Part shown: in pieces, positions 19,222 through 28,900 of the stretch
How positions within the stretch are numbered: the stretch's first letter is position 1
Layout: the number at the start of each line of letters is the position of its first letter
NCBI GenBank assembly: GCA_003427395.1
Contig: BFEA01000380.1
Span: 578,745 to 609,032, forward strand
From: Chara braunii
Taxonomy: Eukaryota > Streptophyta > Charophyceae > Charales > Characeae
Direction: 5' to 3'
Length of the DNA stretch: 30,288 bases
Notes under the pieces: generated by a model
Database searches by the model: none
The model's input: only the letters and a program-made list of their open reading frames with translations
Told to the model about the DNA's origin: nothing
Translations under genes and position numbers: made by a program

Positions 19222-19643
19222 GGGCATACTCACACGGGGACCTATAATCCCAAAATCCCCCAAAAAAGGTTAAAACGCCGGTCACACGAATCTACCAAAT
19301 TCGCAAATGTACTATTCCAGTCCCCGTTTGTCAGCGGCCTGGGAAGCCGAGGGGCAAGGAATTTTGCGGTCACCTCTGGAGGTGACCGCAGATGCCCTTT
19401 TTCATTTGTTGCATTTTTCTTCGAAAATTGGCAAAAATTCGTTCACAAAAGTTCTTGCACAATTAGTGGATAGCGCCGTGTGACCAGCCAAGTACCAAAT
19501 CCCCATTTCTCCAGACGGCCGCAACCTTGTCCCATCTGAAAAGGCACACTGCCACACTGCAACAGTGTGACGTGAACCATGCCCAAAACCTCAAATCAAC
19601 CCTTCCCAAATTGCGGATTCGGGGTCGCCGTGTGAGTATGCCC
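19222..19643. mobile_element. MITE family M2, copy A (422 bp)
   Basis: Ends GGGCATACTCACACGG and CCGTGTGAGTATGCCC are inverted repeats. TCA flanks both sides (19219-19221, 19644-19646), a 3-bp target duplication. The centre holds a palindrome with 11-bp arms GCGGTCACCTC/GAGGTGACCGC at 19368-19391. Non-coding. The 3-bp TNA duplication is compatible with the PIF/Harbinger superfamily (inference). Confidence 0.9.
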
Positions 19644-19644
19644 T

Positions 19645-19775
19645 CACTGTGTTGGGAAAAAGAAGTGGCCCGGTTTCTCCCCTGGTACCAGGCCAGTGCA
19701 CTGACCTCACTGTGTTGGGAAAAAGAACTGGCCCGGTTTCTCCGCAGGTACCAGGCCAGTGCACTTCATCAAAGG
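19645..19775. repeat. Tandem duplication, 63-bp period
   Basis: CACTGTGTTGGGAAAAAGAA, TGGCCCGGTTTCTCC and GGTACCAGGCCAGTGCACT occur at 19645 and 19708. Sequence upstream of copy A (19100-19217) is related to the second unit and its downstream flank. Confidence 0.85.
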
Positions 19776-19852
19776 GATGGAAAAGGACACTGACGGTTCT
19801 ACCTTCAATTGGGGAGAGGGTTGGGAAAGGCAAGTGCCTGACTGCCAACTCA

Positions 19853-20452
19853 GGGCACGCTCACACTAGGTACCAAATCCCCATTTCCCCCCAAAAAAAG
19901 GGTTCCCGGACAGTCACACATGGTGAACAGCTGCCCAAATTCTCAAAAAGGGTGACCATTTGTCAGCAGCCTGCAAAGCTGGGGGGGTAGGAAATTTGCG
20001 GTGAACTCCGGAGGTTGACCGCAAGTTCTCAATCTTTTTTCGAATTACCGTGCAAAATTGGAGAAAAATGGAACCCCACGATATTAGCGGCCTATCAATT
20101 GACGAAAAGGAGATTTGGGGAAATGGGCGCACACGCAGAGCGGTCAGACGCACGGAGCACCAGCAGAGAGGTTCGTGTGGACACCCGTTGGTGTGAACGG
20201 CCAGCAATAATGACCCAAAAAAAAAAAAGAAGGAAAAAACAGATTATAAAAAACGAATCATTGCATTTCCCGTTTGAGGTATCCACCGTGTGACCCGCGC
20301 CCTCAACAAGCACCTCGCAGAGTGCGATGTAGCGACCTTGTCGTTAGCGTGTTGGGAACACAGTGTGACCGGCCAGGGCCTCATTTCCTCAAAACGGCCA
20401 TTCCCATTTTCCCATTTTTTTGGGAATTTGGGTGCCTAGTGTGAGCGTGCCC
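19853..20452. mobile_element. MITE family M2, copy B (600 bp)
   Basis: Ends GGGCACGCTCACACTAGG and CCTAGTGTGAGCGTGCCC are perfect inverted repeats, and the similarity runs on to about 30 bp. TCA flanks both ends. A variant of the central palindrome, GCGGTGAACTCC/GGAGGTTGACCGC, lies near 19999-20023. It is longer than copies A and C and has an A-rich segment around 20215-20240. Confidence 0.9.
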
Positions 20453-20472
20453 TCAATTGGGAACCCGATCGC

Positions 20473-20497
20473 CCCCCCCCCCCCCCCCCCCCCCCCA

Positions 20498-20531
<34 letters not shown>
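20473..20531. repeat. Poly(C) then (CT)n
   Basis: A run of about 24 C, AGTT, then about 16 CT units. Confidence 0.95.
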
Positions 20532-20536
<5 letters not shown>

Positions 20537-20574
20537 CACACACACATGCACGTAAGTGGGCGTGCATGCATCCT

Positions 20575-20735
20575 TGACAGACTGGCGGGGTTTAACGTCC
20601 TGAAGAGTCAATGAAAAGCCCAATGAGACAGTCTGGCACAGTCATGATTATTTTGTGGAGCTGTATATAGTACATGACAAAACACACTCATCCTTGGCAG
20701 ACTGACAGGGTTCTCCTGATGAGTTTGTGCGCGGT
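20575..20735 (-). repeat. Dispersed repeat R, two inverted partial copies
   Basis: The reverse complement reads ATGACTGTGCCAGACTGTCT, CATTGGGCTTTTCATTGACT and CTTCAGGACGTTAAACCCCG, like R at 3450. A second shorter copy (CTTGGCAGACTGACAGGG on the plus strand) follows at 20695. Confidence 0.6.
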
Positions 20736-20985
20736 CATGCTTTTTTTGCGGACATGTATTTAAACATGACAATAGACACACACACACACAAACAAAACGC
20801 GGAGGCGAGGGCAGGGCAATTCCACAAAACGGGTTCAGGAACGTCAAGGTTTGTGAGTGTGCGAGTGTGTTCACTGTCACATGTGACGGCGCTAATGTAT
20901 GTCTGTGTGTGTGCATATGCAATTTCGGAAAGCATATGTGCCCTGGCACGTGTTCGTCCTTGTGTTTTGGGGCGGGGAGGAGAGA

Positions 20986-20990
<5 letters not shown>

Positions 20991-21066
<76 letters not shown>
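20991..21066. repeat. (GT)n-(GA)n compound microsatellite
   Basis: About 22 GT units directly followed by GA units with one AAG interruption. Confidence 0.97.
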
Positions 21067-21238
21067 TTGCACCAACCCTCATGTCTATTACTGTTCTTCC
21101 CTGCCTATCCGTTTTTGTTCATTCTGGTACTCAGGCCAATGGATTTGGAAGGGCCCACAGCCCGAGGTGGCCTGTAACAGGACCAGGGACTGGCAAGAGT
21201 ACGTGGCGGATGTTTTTGGTCATTCTAAACTCGCGCCC

Positions 21239-21495
21239 TAGGCTACCAGAGTGGCCAGGGGTCATTTGCCTGGCCGGGCCAAAAAAAAAAAAAAAAAAAA
21301 AAAGTTCTAAATTTGGTTAAGAATTTCGATGTGACCCTGCGGCAAAAGTTGTTCAGTTTATTTTCCTGCATAACATAGTTTTTTTTCCGGATTTTGTGGT
21401 TCTTTTTTTGTTTCTTTTCTTTGGCTGGGACCTTCCTTCGTCCTTGCACAGGCTGGCCACCCGGGACCCGGGCGGCCCGGCTGGTAGCATAGCTT
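21239..21495. mobile_element. MITE family M3, copy 1
   Basis: Ends TAGGCTACCAGAGTGGCC and GGCCCGGCTGGTAGCATAG are imperfect inverted repeats. GCGCCCT lies just outside both ends, a 7-bp direct repeat, compatible with an 8-bp-duplication hAT-like insertion with one change. The interior has a poly(A) run and AAGAATTTCGATGTGACCCT. Confidence 0.75.
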
Positions 21496-22017
21496 GCGCC
21501 CTGATCCCACTGCCATTTATTATTTCTCTTGCCTAGCCAGTTATTATTTTTCTTGCCTAATCCTATTCAGAACTCGGAATTAGCATGCCCCTAGTGCATG
21601 ACTGAGTGCATAGTTGTTTCAACTTGAAGGATGCATGTAACTGGCATAATTTAGTTGTTTCAAGGATGAAATTCCATGTACCAGTTACCAACTTACCATG
21701 AATAATTCACAATTCAACTTCCTTTGTCCTTTTCCTTTTCCTTTTTTCACTCAGCTCACTGCAACCAGAATAATTCACGATTCAAAGTGACAAAGAGTCA
21801 AAGACGACCGCAACGGTTACGGTCTGAGTCTGTCTCTTATTCAAAATGGAATGCCAGTGGATGGTTGAACGGAGCATCCGGGTTTCCATATGTATGTTGG
21901 TACTCGGATGAACAGCACCAACGTACTGTCTCTTATTCAAAATGCAAAGCCAGTGATGGATGTTTTTTTTAACTTCTCGAGACCACAAAGGCTGCAATTT
22001 TTGCGTAACACAGCTGC
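21496..22017. other. No gene recognised; short direct repeats
   Basis: GTCTCTTATTCAAAATG occurs at 21832 and 21930, each followed by an AAWGCCAGTG word, and CAATTCACGATTC-like words recur around 21700-21785. Nothing else seen. Confidence 0.6.
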
Positions 22018-22033
22018 TGCGAGTATGCCCTCA
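22018..22033. mobile_element. Solo end of an M2-type MITE
   Basis: GCGAGTATGCCCTCA matches the right end of M2 plus its TCA. No partner end was found to the left, so this is a truncated element or a scar. Confidence 0.5.
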
Positions 22034-22132
22034 GGGGCCAAGTCCCACTTACGCTGATCCTTGATTTCTGGTCATTGATCTTCCAAATCTGCGGTCAGAA
22101 ATGGATCATTCGGGTAAGTGGGCCTTGACCCC
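22034..22132. mobile_element. Hairpin MITE family M4 (99 bp)
   Basis: GGGGCCAAGTCCCACTTAC at the left and GTAAGTGGGCCTTGACCCC at the right are inverted repeats. The whole element folds back (TGATCCTTGATTTCTGGTC against GGTCAGAAATGGATCA). Related ends occur at 23578, 24690 and 25250. Confidence 0.8.
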
Positions 22133-22275
22133 AGGAGCTACATTGCCAGAACGGTCAAAGACATTTTTATTTTTATTTTTTCGGTGCAAAAACACAGGCC
22201 CAGTGCCCAAGGCTTATATTATCAGACATGTGTCTTCCAGCCGGGCCCAAAATAAAACTAAAATTTAACAACTAA

Positions 22276-23272
22276 AAACCTAGGCTTCCAGAGTGGCCCG
22301 GGGCCACTTACCATGGGCCAAAAGAAAAAAAAAAGAAAAAAAAGAAAATATATATATATCGTCAAATAGAACTGCCCGGTAAACCGTAGGCAGAGAGGGA
22401 GAAGAGGACAACATATATATCGTCACAAATAGAACTGCCCGGTAAACTGTAGGCAGAGAGAGAGAAGAGGACAACAAACGAGGGGCTGTGACAAACTGTT
22501 TATATATTTTCAAAACTGTAGTTTGTATTATTAATATGGTAAAGAATTTCGATGTGACCCTGACGCAAAAGTTGTTAGTTTAAATTCTTAGATACAAAAT
22601 TACAAATCAATTCTAAAATTCAGTCCAACTACGCACTAAATTTAATCTGAACAAAAATTGGAACTGGGCGTATTAATATTTGTCCACAAAAAATAGACGA
22701 ATGAAAAAAGCGAAGAAAACGGCCACATATAGAGAGTCCAAGGGAGAACTCAAAGGGAGGGAAAGACGGATAACCGCGCCCACACAATATACGAGTGGGG
22801 AAGATACGAGTGAGATTTTGGAAATAGTTTTTGAAAACTTTTCGTGAATCGCCTCGTGCATTTTTGAGATTTGCAGTTTACAGCCCGTAGTTCTTTGCCA
22901 TTAGTGTTTCGATCTTAGAAACATGCCGGCGTTTTCCTGTGCAGCAAGGATATTATACAGCCATAGATACACTCTGCAATTTTTTTATTTTTGGAGATTC
23001 CTTTTAAGGGACACTGGAGCCAGGACCCGGTTTCCAGGAGCCTAAGCTAAGTATTGGCCTCAGCAGGTTTGTACCGGATTGACATGTAGGGGTGTGTTCC
23101 CGGCCCCCAGTGGTCTCATTTGGAATGAAAAGTGCTATGTTTCAAAGTTGCTCAGTTTACTGTTCTGCATACCGTAGTCTTTTTTCGGTTTTTCCTTCCC
23201 TGGTCCTTGCACGGCAACGTCCGGGAAAATAGGGTGACCCAGGCGGCCCGGCTGGTAGCCTAGCTAAAAACA
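22276..23272. mobile_element. MITE family M3, copy 2, interrupted
   Basis: Left end CCTAGGCTTCCAGAGTGGCC and right end GGCCCGGCTGGTAGCCTAG. Interior blocks of copy 1 (AAGAATTTCGATGTGACCCT; TTGCTCAGTTTACT; CCTTGCACGGCAACG) are present in order but separated by later insertions, among them repeat T at 22350-22505 and about 570 bp of unassigned sequence from 22580 to 23150. Confidence 0.7.
22350..22505 (+). repeat. Repeat T, two tandem units inside M3 copy 2
   Basis: TATATATCGTC, AGAACTGCCCGGTAAACC and GTAGGCAGAGAGGGAGAAGA occur twice, 67 bp apart; the second continues to CTGTGACAAACTGTTT as at 12680-12770. Confidence 0.85.
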
Positions 23273-23577
23273 TGTTTTCGTAGTTCTCTTTTCCATGTTT
23301 TTTTTTAGCAAAGAACCTTGCAAAAAAACAAAAAAAGGAGACCTTACCTCAGTTTCTTTCTGTATCAACCTTTAGCCTTTTCAGGTTTTTTTGGGGGCTG
23401 GGTCTCGAGATACCAATTTCACCCCGTCTCTTCCAATAAATAATTTGATAAAATGATGCTAAAATCTCCATTCTTCTTCAGGTGTTGGGGCCGGGCCATG
23501 TACCTGACTGGAAAGCTGGCTTGTATACATTGGCCAAAGTGCAATTTGAAACTGTACGGGGGAACACCAATCAACCT

Positions 23578-23729
23578 GGGGCCAAGTCCCAGTCGCAGCA
23601 TTCAGTTTCCTCAACACCTGCATCTGGACGTGTTTGTGAAGATGTGAGGTTGAGGAAACTCAAAGACTACTGCACATCTCATCAAACACGTCCAGATTCA
23701 GGTTTTGAGCTGCAACTGGGACTTGCACC
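23578..23729. repeat. Inverted repeat with M4-like ends
   Basis: Left arm 23578-23646 (GGGGCCAAGTCCCAG to AAGATGTG) matches the reverse complement of 23672-23729 (CACATCTCATCAAACACG to TGGGACTTGCACCC). The right arm is also the first unit of the following tandem repeat. Confidence 0.8.
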
Positions 23730-24125
23730 CTGAATCTGCCTCCAGCCCACGGGCCCGGGTAGGTTTGCACCACTCCTTTATGCTCATGGGGAGTGACATG
23801 TGTGGAATGGGAAGTGACATGTGTGGAGATATGGGGCTAGGAAACTCAACAACTTCTGCACATCTCCTCAAACACGTCCAGACTCAGGCATTGAGGACAC
23901 ACAACACTGCCAGTGGGACTTGGCCCGTGAATCTGCACCCAGCTCACGGGGTAGGTTCACACAATTCCCACTCATGGGGAGCAACATGTGTAGAGATGTG
24001 AGCATTGTGAGGTTGAGGAAAAATCAACGATTTCCGCTCACCTCCTCAAACATGTCCAGATTCAGGCATTGACGAAACTCAACACTCCCAGTGGGACTTC
24101 GCCCCCTGAATCTGCCCCCAGCACT
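23646..24125. repeat. Tandem repeat, about 2.6 units of 182 bp
   Basis: GAGGTTGAGGAAACTCAA-type start, CACATCTCMTCAAACACGTC, CAGTGGGACTTGSCCC and TGAATCTGCMCCCAGC recur. AAACACGTCCAGA anchors lie at 23684, 23867 and 24048. A further unit is at 24598-24715. Confidence 0.9.
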
Positions 24126-24579
24126 AAAATAATAAGAAAACAAATATAAAACTTTTTTTCAAGTCCTCCACCAGCGTTGGGAAAATAGGGAAATCCTAAA
24201 GATTCGGAGGTTGGGCCCGATAATGACTGTCATTGATAGATCTGATCGGCGGTTGTCACTTCGTTTCAGCCTCCGAAAAAGTCAAAGGACCAACCATGGC
24301 CCACTATTTTCCCACGCGGCAAAGGTACTAGTGAGAATCGAGACAGAAATTCCTTTCCAACATCACCACAGCCCACATGTCCTCCCATCTCCTTCGTTTC
24401 CAATTCAAGACCTGCATCTCTGAGACTCTGACAGCCCATCAACTTCAGACGCCCCTCTGGAAATACAGTACAAAGCATGGCAATGGGAATGCAAACAATA
24501 CCATTCATTACCAGTAGTACCTTTTTACCATCTGTCACTCCCCATGGGTAAAGAGCACTAAATTAAGTTCGTGTTGGGT

Positions 24580-24870
24580 GAACTGGTGGCTTTAAACTCG
24601 ATAACTTCTGCACATCTCATCAAACACCGTGACGTCCAGATTCAGGCATTGAGGAAACACAACACTGCCAGTGGGACTTGGCCCGTGAATCTGCACCCAG
24701 CCCCCGCAGGCAGTTTTTGAAAGCAAAAGACAAACGGACCCACCGATTTAATTTATCGATGACAGCCCCCCGACCCCTGTTCGGCCCCGGGCCCCTCATT
24801 ACCCAGCGCATCTCAGCAAAACAGCTGCCAGTGGGCCAAGTAGTGGTGATTCAAAACCACCAGTTAACCC
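24580..24870. repeat. Stray unit of the 182-bp repeat between two family D ends
   Basis: GAACTGGTGGCTTTAAA at 24580-24596 is a D right end; a repeat unit follows (24598-24715), then TCAAAACCACCAGTTAACCC at 24851-24870 is a D left end. Confidence 0.6.
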
Positions 24871-25045
24871 AAACGCAAACTTAAATTTAATTCTCTTACT
24901 TGTTCACATGGTAGTTCTTAAAGCTTTTTGATGCGGGCGAACACGGCAGGCAACTATGACAAGGTCCACTGCAGTTGCAAGCTCGCAAGTCGCGAGCCTT
25001 CAAAGCTCGCTTCATCAATTGACGGTCGAGTGAACTGTTGGTTTA
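24851..25045. mobile_element. Fold-back family D, short copy
   Basis: Left AAACCACCAGTTAACCC and right GAGTGAACTGTTGGTTTAA are imperfect inverted repeats. About 195 bp, non-coding. Confidence 0.5.
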
Positions 25046-25505
25046 ATGTAAAATACAAGGCTTTCAAAAATGTTGGTGTCAAAGTTTATGACTGCTCACT
25101 TCATACGAGAAGACCCCATATCTAATCACAGTTCTTTTGATTCCTCCTTCAGGCCTGGGTCTGCTGGTGCGGCTAGCTATCATCATGCTAAAAAAGGACG
25201 GCCCTGACCACGATAAGGATCAGGCTCACGATTTTGCTTGCCTCTCAGACAAGACCAAGTCCCACTTACATAGCGCATGAATCCTATTGGTGCCCAATTG
25301 CGTCCTGACAAAATGGCATGCTTTATGAAACCACACAAAAAAAAAGGGTCACTCATCATGTGGTAATACAGTGAGAAAACGTTGAAAAACAGAGAGCCCT
25401 CGTATCCGAGGGGAAAGAAGGGTGAAGGCATGCGCCAGACCTTGGCCACGGCTTTAAATTGCACAAAACTGGACAAGTCTTCGAGGAAAAGGCCAAAAAG
25501 CAATA
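25046..25505. other. No gene recognised
   Basis: An M4-like word (GACCAAGTCCCACTTACATA) lies at 25252. The 135-codon minus frame 25183-25590 runs into the next tandem repeat and shows no known domain. Confidence 0.55.
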
Positions 25506-25506
25506 A

Positions 25507-25695
25507 GAAAGTTCTCTTCGGAGGTCCGCCAGGCCCTCTCAAAAAGTTGAATGTGGGCCGAATGCGGTCCAGTACGCCCGACCCCCTCAAATTATAGGAA
25601 AGTTCTCTTTGGAGGTCAGCCAGGCCCTCTCAAAAAGTTAAATGGACCGAATGCGGTCCAGTACACCCGACCCCCTCAAAAGTTGGACATGGACC
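25507..25695. repeat. Tandem repeat, 90-bp period
   Basis: GAAAGTTCTCTTYGGAGGTC, GCCAGGCCCTCTCAAAAAGT, and CCGAATGCGGTCCAGTAC occur twice; a third partial GGACCGAAGGCAGTCCA follows. Confidence 0.93.
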
Positions 25696-25805
25696 GAAGG
25701 CAGTCCACAGGATGCTGAACCCTCAGAAGAGAGAGCATTTTTTGGGCGCTTTTCAACAAATCTCAATTTTGATCAACCTCTTTTTTTTTTTTTTGACAAA
25801 ATGGC

Positions 25806-25886
25806 GGTTCTTCGACTAGAACATAGAAAGATACACTGCCATATTTTCCGTCTTTTGTGCATGTGGTGGTTAGTGGCCCGAGGCCC
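25806..25886. mobile_element. MITE family M1, inverted degraded copy
   Basis: The reverse complement gives CATGCACAAAAGACGG, GGCAGTGTATCTTTCTATG and TTCTAGTCGAAGAA; only one end (GGCCCGAGGCCC) is partly preserved. Confidence 0.65.
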
Positions 25887-26042
25887 GTAAGGTGTCTTAC
25901 GGTGGGCCCCCCAGAGGCGCAGCTAAATTCGCAAGGATTTACGGCACGCAACTGGCTGTGTGACATCCTGTTTGACCCCTTTCTGTAAATTACATGCAGA
26001 AAATCATTTTTTAATAAAATACATGTCATTGAATGTTTTTCA

Positions 26043-26396
26043 GATACATTTGGTGTTGTTTTTACCTTTAATCAATCTAATAAAGCCGACTGCACTGGTA
26101 GTGGAGTGCTCAGTGCAGTGCGTTATATTGTATACGGCCATGATGAAGGAACAGAAGTCAACAGCCGTCTTTCAGGTGGAAACAGTTCTTCGCTGAAACA
26201 CGTGCTCCAGTAAATAGTCGGATACATTTGGTGTTGTTTTTAACTTTAAATTGCTTTAATCAATCAATCTAATAAAGCGGACTGCACTGGTAGTGGTGGA
26301 GTGCTCAGTGCAGTGCGTTATAGTATATACGGCCAACAGCTGCCTTTCAGGTGGCAACAGTTCTCTGCTGAAACACCTGTTCCAGTAAATAGCAAA
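26043..26396. repeat. Tandem duplication, 178-bp period
   Basis: GATACATTTGGTGTTGTTTT, CTAATAAAGCSGACTGCACT, GCTCAGTGCAGTGCGTTATA and CTGAAACACSTGYTCCAGTA recur in order at 26043 and 26221, with a 15-bp insertion and a 24-bp deletion between units. Confidence 0.95.
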
Positions 26397-26692
26397 TACA
26401 CTAAGTCTTCGCATAGTCCCCCGAATACAACGTCCTGTCATTATTGCTATATGAAGACTCAAAGTCGCCCCAAATACAGGTATGACCATACATTGTATTT
26501 GGGTGAAGATACTGGAGCCGCACCCCAGAAGGGCAGCACTCCACCATGATCCCTTCATTCAAATGTCCATCCCCTGGCAGCGAGAACATACACCCATAAC
26601 TATTTTCCGAATACTCAGTGACACCGCATCCTGTAAGTGCACACCTAATGTCACTTTTTTCCACAAATACTCATTGGCATCATGTGTGTGGT

Positions 26693-27136
26693 GGGGCCTC
26701 GCTCCACTACTCTAGACTCCCGAAGTTTTGAGACTCGCTCCACTTACTCGTGACAACTGGCACCCTTCTAGAGCTGTCAGAAAGCGCTCTAGAAGGGCAC
26801 TCTCGTCGATTTGTATAGAGTTCACAGCCTGCAACGCAGCTCAGGTTATCTAGCGTCCTCCCTCCTACCCCAGCTCCGGCCTCTTTTTCCACGAGTGTGC
26901 CTCCTGTCCCGACCATCAGAAGGAGTTGGCACTGTCATCTAGCACTGTAGAAGGGCTGTCAGTCATGTAGCGCTGATAAATTTGTGCGTGCTTCTATAGT
27001 TTCTCGAGTCTGGAGTAAGTGGAGTGATGCTTCTATTTTCAAGAGTTCTAGACCTCTGACAGCTCTAGAAGCACTCGTTAATTTTTTCGCGGGTCTAGTG
27101 TAGTGGAGCAAGGTCAAGTGTAGTGGAGCAAGACCC
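26693..27136. mobile_element. Long fold-back element with M1 ends
   Basis: GGGGCCTCGCTCCACTACTC at the left and GTAGTGGAGCAAGACCC at the right (doubled, 27098 and 27117). Inside are nested inverted pairs: GAGACTCGCTCCACTTACTC with GAGTCTGGAGTAAGTGGAGTG, and CTTCTAGAGCTGTCAG with CTGACAGCTCTAGAAG. Confidence 0.75.
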
Positions 27137-27273
27137 AAGGACTGATTACTGATCTCACTGAAGGCCCTGACCTACTGACACCATACTTGTTTAACCAGAG
27201 TGGGCAAACTAGACCTTTACAGCCTGATGCATGTTGTAGAGGGAACAGTGCTGATCGCGGCTAATGAAAAACT

Positions 27274-27890
27274 TTAAGCCACCAGCACCTCTCCCCGCTT
27301 GAAAATCCATTCCGCGCAGGGAAATGCAGAAGCCAAGCATGATCAGGCCACCGTTGATAAATTGAACCGGCAGCCCGTGTTCCGTATCGGGCTCCTTTTT
27401 TCAGCCCGTGTCCAATATAACATGGGAAAGGTTTAGGTACTGGTAGTTTGAGAACCCAGGACAGGAAAATGGTGGTCCCCCAGTGCTGTCCTTTCAGGTG
27501 GGATGCTTGACATCTGGTTGTGACGTCTTTGTTGGGGGGGGAGAAACTGTGGCTGTGACACACTTTTTGGTTTGGAATAGGCAAGAAAAAAGCCAAAATG
27601 GCAGCGGTGTCATGGTGTGAGTTCCGAAATGTGCAAGTTTAGCAGAGGTCTACAACTGAGCCAGTCATTACCTGCAATGGCTCTTGGCAGATGTAGGGTC
27701 ACCATCTTTGCTCCACCAGTACATGGGCACCTGGGCCGCGGGCCAGCCACCTCAAATTCTGGAGGCGCGAAACGAAACCGCGACCGCCGATCTAATTTAT
27801 GAACGGTGGGCGTGCCGTTCGACGTTTCGGCCTCGTTTTCTTGTGGCAACAAGCGGACTGCAAGACTGGGGCCGTGTATTGGTGGTTTAA
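27274..27890. mobile_element. Fold-back family D, long copy (possibly two)
   Basis: Left TTAAGCCACCAGCACCTC and right GCCGTGTATTGGTGGTTTAA. A third D-like end (GGTACTGGTAGTTTGAG) at 27436 suggests a composite. CGACCGCCGATCTAATTTAT near 27780 recurs as CACCGATTTAATTTATCGA at 24740 and CGCCGATTAAATCTATCAA at 13820. Confidence 0.55.
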
Positions 27891-28540
27891 GGGAACTGCT
27901 AAAGTTGCGTATAATTCTGAACCTTGGGTGTCACTCCGATGTACTTGTCCCTTTCTTTTTTTCTTCCTATATGGTGTCTCCCTACTCATGAGGCCCCCCT
28001 TAGTCCTAAGTTCGACCAGCTCCATATATATCGAACCCCCTGCTCTCTCCTAGCTGTTGGACGGGCGTTGGGAATGAAGGGATGGTGCAGTTTGCTCTCA
28101 ATCACCTCAGCCATAAAAGGGGACTGAGGAGAGAACATGCAATGCCTCCCCTCTCTGAGAGTCTTAACTTCCCTAAGGCTTCACCAAGGGAGGTAGATAG
28201 CTATGCTTTACTGGTAGGTAGGTAGTGAAAGATGAAAAATCGTGGCTTGGGAAGTAAACAGCAGTACGAGGTCGCAGCTTGCATACTTGTGCGACTTTTG
28301 GGGTTTGGCCAGCTGGTGGCTCCAGCCAAACGAACGCCCATGCCAGTTTATAAATGTTTGGCGCGCATCGCCAGCCCCACATTCAGAGGAAATTGCCTCT
28401 GAACAACAACTTGAAGTCAACTCCACCCAAAAAAGAGCGCCATGTTCTTAATATGGGCTCCAGCCGCTCAAGTGCGGCTAGAGCAGGTACTGTCCTTATC
28501 CTTTTCCTTTTTTCGTGCTACCGTATCATGATCCTTTTCC

Positions 28541-28764
28541 CTGAAAAGTGCAGCGCTGGTCAAGGTGCTAAAGAGATGCCATTGGCTGCATTGACTGCTT
28601 ACTGGAGTTAAACATCATGCAGTCATTGTGGCTGTATCTAGACTGATTGTGGCAGCTTTCAGTCTAGATACAGCCACAATGACTGCATGATGTTTAACTC
28701 CAGTAAACAGACAATGCAACCAATGGCATCTCTTTAGCACCGGGTCCAGTGCTGCACTTTTCTG
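28541..28764. repeat. Long imperfect palindrome, arms of about 105 bp
   Basis: GAAAAGTGCAGC at 28543 pairs with GCTGCACTTTTC at 28751-28762. From 28571 to about 28648 the arm is almost perfect (three mismatches in 83 bases) against 28658-28740. The loop is about 10-14 bases (TTGTGGCAGCTT). Confidence 0.95.
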
Positions 28765-28900
28765 TCTGTTACTAATGATAACCACTACTTCAGCAACTTC
28801 GTTGATCAACGGAGACTCTGACGACAAGATCCATTGCGAAAAATGCTGAGGCTAGCGAGTTTACCACCCACCAGTGCCTCACCCTAACCCATCAGACTGA

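Noticed and set aside
23646-24125. Regularly spaced repeats considered as a CRISPR array
   Set aside because: The 182-bp units are long and diverged with no repeat-spacer pattern, and the DNA is eukaryotic.
25183-25590. 135-codon minus frame rich in Phe and Leu
   Set aside because: It overlaps the 90-bp tandem repeat and has no recognised family.
26401-26664. 87-codon minus frame with several Cys and Gly (CGVTEYSENSYGC, GDGHLNEGIMVECC)
   Set aside because: The composition looks more protein-like than most, but no domain, splice support or second copy was found.
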